Below are positions 56,746 to 64,000 of a DNA stretch of 64,000 nt, piece by piece. This DNA is from Pseudescherichia vulneris NBRC 102420. GTDB lineage: Bacteria; Pseudomonadota; Gammaproteobacteria; Enterobacterales; Enterobacteriaceae. The notes beneath the pieces were generated by a model. The model saw nothing but the letters and a program-made list of their open reading frames with translations, was not told the DNA's origin and searched no databases. A program made the position numbers and the translations under genes. How positions within the stretch are numbered: position 1 is the first letter of the stretch; each line of letters begins with the position of its first letter. The stretch lies in contig NZ_BBMZ01000002.1 in the NCBI RefSeq assembly GCF_000759795.1, positions 434,001 through 498,000 of the forward strand, given 5' to 3'.

Positions 56746-56791
56746 AAAAAGGGGTTCTCCATCGAGGGAGAGGGGTGGGATCGGGATCCAT
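56738..56791 (-). CDS. mgtL: Leader peptide MgtL
   Basis: A 17-codon open frame in the mgtA leader reading MDPDPTPLPRWRTPFFR, a close match to MgtL of E. coli (17 residues, MEPDPTPLPRR start). The Asp/Pro-rich start destabilises ribosomes in low Mg2+, and four proline codons allow proline-sensing, relieving Rho-dependent termination ahead of mgtA. The end overlaps the leader stem-loop. Confidence 0.9.
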   Translation of the reverse strand: MDPDPTPLPRWRTPFFR

Positions 56792-56871
56792 GTCGCCTCC
56801 GGTAAGGTAAAGAGTAAAGTTGGTATAGGGTAGATTGATATCGCCACACTTTTTATGGCTATTCGGGCGGT

Positions 56872-56906
56872 ACGATACGCTCTGATAATTAAACGTTCGT
56901 TAAACC
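56872..56906 (-). promoter_or_regulatory. PhoP-dependent mgtA promoter
   Basis: Minus strand GGTTTA-N5-CGTTTA (56890-56906), the PhoP direct repeat, followed 12 bp later by a -10-like TATCGT (56872-56877). Spacing is that of PhoP-activated promoters lacking a good -35. Transcription would start near 56865, giving a leader of about 270 nt. Confidence 0.85.
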
Positions 56907-57043
56907 AGCGTGCCCTGGCGGCGCACCGCCTGCCAGCTCAGCAGGGGCTTTTTTCTCTGAAATATTTACATTTCCTCGCAGCGCCCGTCCTCTGTACGCT
57001 CCCCTTTTTACCTTGTTCTGCGTCAATAAAATCGCAAACTTGT

Positions 57044-57057
57044 TTGATGCAAATCAC
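57044..57057 (+). promoter_or_regulatory. FNR site upstream of nrdD
   Basis: TTGAT-GCAA-ATCAC, one base from the consensus TTGAT-N4-ATCAA. FNR activates nrdDG in E. coli under anaerobiosis. It slightly overlaps the first NrdR box, suggesting interplay. Confidence 0.7.
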
Positions 57058-57101
57058 TATATGTAGCACTTAAAATGCCGTCCCGGCGCTACATATTGTA
57101 T
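57054..57101 (+). promoter_or_regulatory. Tandem NrdR boxes upstream of nrdD
   Basis: Two 16-bp boxes with cores CTATATGTAG (57057-57066) and CTACATATTG (57089-57098), centre-to-centre spacing 32 bp. This is the pairing expected for NrdR, the nucleotide-sensing repressor of all ribonucleotide reductase operons. Confidence 0.85.
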
Positions 57102-57156
57102 TAATCGCCTATTATTCCAACAACGCCGTGGATAACCGTTTAACTATGGAGAGAAC

Positions 57157-59294
<2,138 letters not shown>

Positions 59295-59295
<1 letters not shown>

Positions 59296-59759
59296 TGCAG
59301 TATCACCAATATTACCCTGTCGACATCGTTAACGGCCCCGGCACGCGCTGTACGCTATTCGTTTCGGGGTGCGTGCACGAGTGTCCCGGCTGCTATAACA
59401 AAAGCACCTGGCGGCTCAACTCGGGCAAGCCCTTTACCGCCGAGATGGAAGACCGGATTATTAACGATCTCAACGATACGCGGATCAAACGTCAGGGCAT
59501 TTCGCTCTCCGGCGGCGATCCGCTCCATCCGCAAAACGTGCCGGATATTCTCCGGCTGGTGCAGCGCATCCGTGCCGAATGCCCCGGAAAGGATATCTGG
59601 GTCTGGACCGGCTACAAGCTGGACGAGCTAAGCCGTGACCAGCTGGCCGTCGTCGATCTGATTAACGTGCTTATTGACGGTAAGTTTGTTCAGGATCTGA
59701 AAGATCCCATGCTGATCTGGCGCGGCAGCAGCAATCAGGTTGTTCACTACCTGCGCTAG
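59295..59759 (+). CDS. nrdG: Anaerobic RNR activating protein
   Basis: A 154-residue radical-SAM activase. [4Fe-4S] ligands in SGCVHECPGCYNKSTW (CxxxCxxC); GGDPL motif at about 75 binds SAM. Creates the glycyl radical on NrdD. Its start codon shares an A with the nrdD stop. Confidence 0.97.
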
Positions 59760-59900
59760 TCTGGCGCAGGCTTTTATTAAATCATTTCCCCTCATTGCCG
59801 ATAACTTTTCTGTCTCGTTTATCCAACGCAGATGTAGTCACCTCCCTTGGGGGCACTGTTCTCCTGCCTTCTACACAGCATATTTTTTTCGGAGATGATG

Positions 59901-60329
59901 ATGAATAGCATAGAAAAAATAAGCGCCGTCAGTGCGCAGGGTGATTCGCATTTATCTAACGGCGATAATCCCTCTACTCTGCTAAATAACAGCAAATTAG
60001 CAGAGATTAATAGCGATAATAATACGACAAATTCTGACGACAGCAGCACGAAGATAACGCTCACGTCTAAAACGCAGGATGAGATCGATAAACAGCAGCA
60101 GATAAAAAAAGAGGAGATAAAGAAGACCGACTATACAATGGAATTAACCGGTATTCCGCTGTATGGCGGCCGTCTCATCTCAGTCACTCAATACCCAAAC
60201 GGCAGCGAAGAGATTATTGACACCCTGTCCGGGCAGCGAATAACGCGACAGGATCTTCAGCAGACTATTTCCCCGGCGGAGGTGAAGGTGGTAGAGGCCT
60301 ATAATAATCCTGATAGCGTGGGGGAATAA
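59901..60329 (+). CDS. Asn/Ser/Thr-rich hypothetical protein
   Basis: A 142-residue hydrophilic protein with no signal peptide or membrane helix: an Asn/Ser/Asp-rich first 60 residues (likely disordered), Lys/Gln-rich region 60-85, then a compact C-terminal part (MELTGIPLYGGRLISVTQYPNGSEEIIDTLSGQRITRQDL). Start at the third of three adjacent ATGs behind GGAG, 6 nt before. Lower GC than its core neighbours, suggesting acquisition. No family recognised; resembles small type III or flagellar-type secreted proteins only in composition. Confidence 0.5.
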   Translation: MNSIEKISAVSAQGDSHLSNGDNPSTLLNNSKLAEINSDNNTTNSDDSSTKITLTSKTQDEIDKQQQIKKEEIKKTDYTMELTGIPLYGGRLISVTQYPNGSEEIIDTLSGQRITRQDLQQTISPAEVKVVEAYNNPDSVGE

Positions 60330-60378
60330 AACAGGTCAGGCGGGAGGTGACTCCCGCCGTTAAGCAATGAGAAAACGA

Positions 60379-60768
60379 TTAGCGGAACTTCTGGTGATAG
60401 GTATTGCGGGTGGTTTTGAACCCTTCTGCCGCCGCCTGCGCCTCTTTGACCTTACCGGCATTGGCCAGCTGCAACGCCCCGTCGATCTGGCCGACCAGAA
60501 TATCAAACCCGTGACGATAGTCTTTCATCTCCGGGCTGTCCGGCGCTTTGTCTTCCATTTTCGGCGGCGTCGCCTTCTGCGCGTCCAGCGCGGCGGTGCG
60601 CATCTTGGTTAATGCGTCCTTCATTTCCGCCGCATCATCCGTTTTCTGTACCACTTTCAAATTATCGTTGAGGGTCTCCATATCCTCTTCCAGATCTGCC
60701 GCAAACGCGGCAGAAGAGGCCAGAACGAGAGAGGAGACTGCTAACATCGCTAACAACGTTTTCCGCAT
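60379..60768 (-). CDS. cybC: Soluble cytochrome b562
   Basis: A 129-residue periplasmic haem protein: signal peptide cleaved after ASSAAFA, mature [10 protein letters not shown]. The haem axial ligands are M7 and H102 of the mature chain, both present (NTYHQKF near the end). Four-helix bundle; electron carrier of uncertain partner. Convergent with the unknown gene, about 50 bp apart. Confidence 0.96.
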   Translation of the reverse strand: MRKTLLAMLAVSSLVLASSAAFAADLEEDMETLNDNLKVVQKTDDAAEMKDALTKMRTAALDAQKATPPKMEDKAPDSPEMKDYRHGFDILVGQIDGALQLANAGKVKEAQAAAEGFKTTRNTYHQKFR

Positions 60769-60800
60769 TGCTCATGTCCTTTTATTATTGTCAAAATGGC

Positions 60801-62153
60801 TTACTGACCGGCGATCTTCATCTCCGGCAGCAGCACAGAACCACACTGTATATTGCTGCGTGTTTCAATATCGTCACCAATGGTCACCATATTGCGCCAC
60901 ATCTCTTTGAGGTTACCGGCGATAGTAATTTCGCTCACCGGATACTGAATTTCACCGTTCTCGACCCAGAAGCCCGCTGCGCCGCGAGAGTAGTCGCCGG
61001 TAATTCCGCTCACGCCCTGGCCCATCAGCTCGGTGACCACCAGCCCGGTGCCCATCTCTTTCAGCATTTGCTCAAAGTTAAGGCCCTGGCCCTTAATACG
61101 CCAGTTATGGATACCGCCCGCGTGACCGGTGCTTTTCAGCCCCAGCTTGCGTGCGGAGTAGCTGGTCAGCAGCCACTGGGTCAGGATGCCATCCTTGATG
61201 ATGTCCCGACGTTCGGTGCGCACGCCTTCGCTGTCGAACGGCGTTGAGGCCAACCCTTTCAGCAGGTGCGGATGCTCCTCGATGGTCAGCCACTCCGGAA
61301 GGATCTGCTTGCCGAGGGAGTCCAGCAGGAAGGTGGATTTACGGTAAACCGCGCCGCCGGCAATCGCCCCGACGAGGTGACCAAACAGCCCGGTAGCGAC
61401 TTCGTTAGCGAAGATCACCGGGGCTTTCATGGTGGAGAGCTTGCGCGGCGCGAGGCGTGCCAGGGTGCGTCTGGCGCACTCGTCTCCCACCCACTCCGGC
61501 GACTTAAGATCGCCCAGCGCACGGCCCATGGTGTAGGCGTAGTCGCGCTCCATGTCACCGTTCTCTTCAGCAATCACGCAGCTGGAGAGCGAGTGGCGGC
61601 TGGAGCAGTAGCTTTGCAGCATGCCGTGGCTGTTGCCGAAAACTTTAATTCCGTAGTGGCTGTTGAAGCTGCCGCCTTCGGTGTTGGTGATGCGCTTGTC
61701 CGCCTTCAGCGATGCCTGCTCGGCACGGGCGGCCAGCTCAATGGCCTGATCCGGCGTGATCTCCGCCGGGTGGAAGAGATCCAGATCCGGAGCCTCAAAC
61801 GCCAGCAGCTCGCGGTCCGCCACGCCGGCAAACGGATCCGGCGAGGTGTAGCGGGCGATATCCAGCGCCGCCTGTACGGTACGGGCGATAGCGTCCGGAC
61901 TCAGGTCGGTGGACGAGGCGCTGCCCTTGCGGTTTTGATGATAAACGGTGATGCCCAGTGCGCCATCGCTATTGAATTCAACGTTCTCCACCTCACCGTA
62001 GCGGGTGCTGACGCTAATACCGGTAGTCTTCGATACCGCCACTTCTGCGCCGTCTGATTTACCTGCGGCTAAGCCCAGGGCGGTGGAGACGGCTTCTTCC
62101 AGTGCTTTGCGTTGCTCTGCAACTTGTGTGATTACTTTCATCGCCAATGCCAT
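60801..62153 (-). CDS. pmbA: Metalloprotease subunit TldE/PmbA
   Basis: A 450-residue protein, same length as E. coli PmbA. Together with TldD it forms the heterodimeric protease that matures microcin B17 and cuts CcdA; the HExxxH site is in TldD, and PmbA lacks one. Motifs: [27 protein letters not shown] and [20 protein letters not shown]. It is 32 bp before cybC on the same strand and divergent from darP. Confidence 0.96.
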   Translation of the reverse strand: MALAMKVITQVAEQRKALEEAVSTALGLAAGKSDGAEVAVSKTTGISVSTRYGEVENVEFNSDGALGITVYHQNRKGSASSTDLSPDAIARTVQAALDIARYTSPDPFAGVADRELLAFEAPDLDLFHPAEITPDQAIELAARAEQASLKADKRITNTEGGSFNSHYGIKVFGNSHGMLQSYCSSRHSLSSCVIAEENGDMERDYAYTMGRALGDLKSPEWVGDECARRTLARLAPRKLSTMKAPVIFANEVATGLFGHLVGAIAGGAVYRKSTFLLDSLGKQILPEWLTIEEHPHLLKGLASTPFDSEGVRTERRDIIKDGILTQWLLTSYSARKLGLKSTGHAGGIHNWRIKGQGLNFEQMLKEMGTGLVVTELMGQGVSGITGDYSRGAAGFWVENGEIQYPVSEITIAGNLKEMWRNMVTIGDDIETRSNIQCGSVLLPEMKIAGQ

Positions 62154-62247
62154 AATGTAAGGGGAGTTTTAAAGAAGTCTAACAGAGAACCCATTCTCAG
62201 TGTGCTCCCAGGGTGTTAGTATTAGCCTCTTTTTTAAGGAGCCTGAG

Positions 62248-62799
62248 ATGACCAAGCAGCCCGATGACTGGCTCGACGACGTACCCGGTGATGATATCAA
62301 CGATGAAGATGATGAGATCATCTGGGTCAGTAAAAGTGAAATTAAGCGCGATGCGGAAGAGTTAAAACGCCTCGGCGCAGAGATGGTAGACCTGGGCAAG
62401 AACGCCCTCGATAAGATCCCGCTGGATGACGATCTGCGCGCGGCCATTGAGCTGGCGCAGCGCATCAAGAAAGAGGGCCGCCGCCGCCAGATGCAGCTGA
62501 TTGGCAAACTGCTGCGCCAGCGCGATGTCGAGCCGATTCGCCAGGCGCTGGACAAGCTGAAAAACCGCCATAACCAGCAGGTGGCGTTCTTCCACAAGCT
62601 GGAGCACATTCGCGATCGCCTGATCGCCGAGGGTGACGACGCGGTGCCAGAGGTGTTAAACCTGTGGCCCAACGCTGACCGTCAGCAGCTGCGCTCGCTG
62701 ATCCGTAACGCGCAGAAAGAGCGCGACGGCAACAAGCCGCCGAAGTCCGCGCGTCTGATCTTCCAGTATCTGCGCGAGCTGTCGGAAGCCGAAGAGTAG
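62248..62799 (+). CDS. darP: 50S ribosome assembly factor DarP (YjgA)
   Basis: A 183-residue acidic then helical protein ([38 protein letters not shown]). Binds pre-50S particles, stabilising the peptidyl-transferase region. Start at ATG behind TAAGGAGCCTGAG; the 16-codon upstream extension has no signal. Confidence 0.93.
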   Translation: MTKQPDDWLDDVPGDDINDEDDEIIWVSKSEIKRDAEELKRLGAEMVDLGKNALDKIPLDDDLRAAIELAQRIKKEGRRRQMQLIGKLLRQRDVEPIRQALDKLKNRHNQQVAFFHKLEHIRDRLIAEGDDAVPEVLNLWPNADRQQLRSLIRNAQKERDGNKPPKSARLIFQYLRELSEAEE

Positions 62800-62808
62800 T
62801 TTGTAAAA

Positions 62809-62837
62809 TGCCCGGTAAGCGTTAGCGCCACCGGGCA
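62809..62837. repeat. REP element between darP and mpl
   Basis: TGCCCGGT...ACCGGGCA palindrome, 8-bp perfect arms, convergent gap. Confidence 0.85.
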
Positions 62838-62843
62838 ATTCCC

Positions 62844-64000
62844 CTATTTCTTCTCTAACCTGTCCAGCAGCTTCTGGTGGATGCCACCGAAGCCGCCGTT
62901 GCTCATCACCAGAATGTGATCTCCCGGCTGGGCGGTTTTCACGATCATATCCGTCAGGGCATCGACATCCACATGCCAATGGGCAGGCTGCACGCAGGCC
63001 TCTGCCACTTCCGATACCTGCCAGGGAATATGCTGCGGTTGCAGCAGGAAGACCTCATCGGCCCGGCCCAGCGACGGGGCCAGATCGTCCTTGCACAGCC
63101 CCATCTTCATGGTATTCGAGCGCGGCTCCAGCACCGCAATAATACGCGCCGTGCCGCCGACCTTGCCGCGCAGCGCGGCGAGGGTAGCCAGAATCGCGGT
63201 CGGATGGTGGGCAAAGTCGTCGTAGACGCTGACGCCGTTGGCGGTGCCGCGCAGCTCCAGACGGCGACGGGCGTTGACGAACGTGCCGAGGGCGTTAGCC
63301 GCATCCGCAGGCGTGACGCCGACGTGGCGGGCGGCGGCAATCGCCATCAGGCCGTTATGCATATTGTGCTCGCCAACCAGATCCCACTTCACCTGGCCGA
63401 CGCGCTCGCCGTCCAGCAGCACTTCCCACTGCGAGGCGTCGTTAGTGAGCTTTTTCGCCTGCCAGTGGCCCTGCTCGCCCACCTGCTCCTGCTCGCTCCA
63501 ACAGCCCATCGCCATCACCTGCTTCAGGTTGATGTCGTTCTCCGGCAGGATGATCTTGCCCTGCCCCGGCACGATCCGCACCAGGTGGTGGAACTGCTTC
63601 TGAATCGCCTTCAGATCGTCAAAGATGTCGGCGTGATCGAACTCAAGGTTGTTGAGGATCAGCGTGCGCGGCGCGTAGTGCACGAACTTGGAGCGCTTAT
63701 CAAAGAAGGCGCAGTCATACTCGTCGGCCTCAATCACGAAGAACGGACTCTCGCCCAGGCGCGCGGAGACGTCGAAGTTGCCCGGCACGCCGCCGATCAC
63801 AAAGCCAGGCTTGTAGCCGCAGGCTTCGAGGATCCAGGTCGCCATGCCCGCCGTGGTGGTTTTACCGTGGGTACCGGCCACCGCCAGCACCCAGCGGTCG
63901 CGCAGCACAAAGTCGTGCAGCCACTGCGGGCCGGACATATAAGGGATGCTCTTCTCCAGCACCGCCTCAACGCACGGATTACCTCGCGTCATGGCGTTAC
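62844..64000 (-). CDS. mpl: UDP-MurNAc : L-Ala-gamma-D-Glu-mDAP ligase Mpl (5' end beyond the window)
   Basis: The C-terminal 384 residues or so of the recycling ligase (E. coli 457): NAMTRGNPCVEAVLEKS at the window edge, P-loop AGTHGKTTT, EADEYDCAFFDKRSKF, LNNLEFDHADIF and GEHNMHNGLMAIAAARHVGV. The frame remains open to base 64000, so the N-terminus lies outside. Joins recycled murein tripeptide to UDP-MurNAc in the cytoplasm. Confidence 0.97.
   Translation of the reverse strand, partial: NAMTRGNPCVEAVLEKSIPYMSGPQWLHDFVLRDRWVLAVAGTHGKTTTAGMATWILEACGYKPGFVIGGVPGNFDVSARLGESPFFVIEADEYDCAFFDKRSKFVHYAPRTLILNNLEFDHADIFDDLKAIQKQFHHLVRIVPGQGKIILPENDINLKQVMAMGCWSEQEQVGEQGHWQAKKLTNDASQWEVLLDGERVGQVKWDLVGEHNMHNGLMAIAAARHVGVTPADAANALGTFVNARRRLELRGTANGVSVYDDFAHHPTAILATLAALRGKVGGTARIIAVLEPRSNTMKMGLCKDDLAPSLGRADEVFLLQPQHIPWQVSEVAEACVQPAHWHVDVDALTDMIVKTAQPGDHILVMSNGGFGGIHQKLLDRLEKK

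Overview
The window is a chromosomal segment of an enterobacterium (Enterobacteriaceae; Enterobacter/Leclercia/Citrobacter-like rather than E. coli). Gene order is that of the E. coli/Salmonella region from the yjiR-yjiN-symE neighbourhood through leuX, lptGF, pepA-holC-valS, argI, pyrBI, mgtA, nrdDG and pmbA to mpl. Several loci are known from Salmonella or Enterobacter but not E. coli K-12: miaE, an arginine deiminase operon between argI and pyrB, fosA, a manganese catalase, and a single-chain dihydroxyacetone kinase. Genus-level assignment is inference.

Region by region. 1-13 kb is an accessory belt: LysE exporter, yjiS/yjiR (divergent, with a symmetric operator-like motif cluster), an aldehyde dehydrogenase, a VOC protein, yjiN, an HlyD/DUF2955 efflux pair, fosA with a LysR regulator and a divergent flavin oxidoreductase, a second-site RoxA-like ribosomal oxygenase, and the SOS toxin gene symE with a perfect LexA box, convergent with a WYL regulator. 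13.4-18.1 kb holds a 1233-residue three-part protein (glycoside-hydrolase-like, glycosyltransferase, FAD oxidoreductase) convergent with a manganese catalase across a bidirectional terminator. 18.3-22.5 kb is AT-rich and poorly characterised: an MBL-fold protein, two DUF1493 proteins, two small membrane proteins, two tandem winged-helix-like paralogues and an McrA-like HNH nuclease.

22.5-29.8 kb is the most striking part. A block of about 7.3 kb is bounded by a 15-bp direct repeat, one copy being the 3' part of tRNA-Leu leuX. It carries one four-gene operon and no visible integrase: a C5 cytosine methylase, a MORC/MutL-type GHKL ATPase, a Z1-domain ATPase and a DUF4420 PD-(D/E)XK nuclease. 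This is a restriction-type defence system. A promoter overlapping a perfect LexA box points into it. On the other side of leuX lies an HNH nuclease gene translationally coupled to a methyltransferase gene, so leuX is flanked by putative defence genes on both sides.

30-64 kb is mostly core genome: ahr, dhaK, lptGF, pepA-holC-valS, yjgM, miaE, rraB, argI (two ARG boxes), yjgK, arcA-arcC-arcB-arcD-argR2, pyrL-pyrB-pyrI-ridA, an HTH-membrane protein, mgtL-mgtA (PhoP box), nrdDG (two NrdR boxes and an FNR site), an unknown low-GC gene, cybC, pmbA, darP and mpl (cut by the window end). argI makes citrulline from carbamoyl phosphate and ornithine, the arc operon runs that reaction backward to gain ATP from arginine, and pyrBI takes carbamoyl phosphate into pyrimidines. 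Three related carbamoyltransferase genes therefore lie within about 8.5 kb. The ArgR-like regulator closing the arc operon lacks the paired aspartates that bind arginine in E. coli ArgR.
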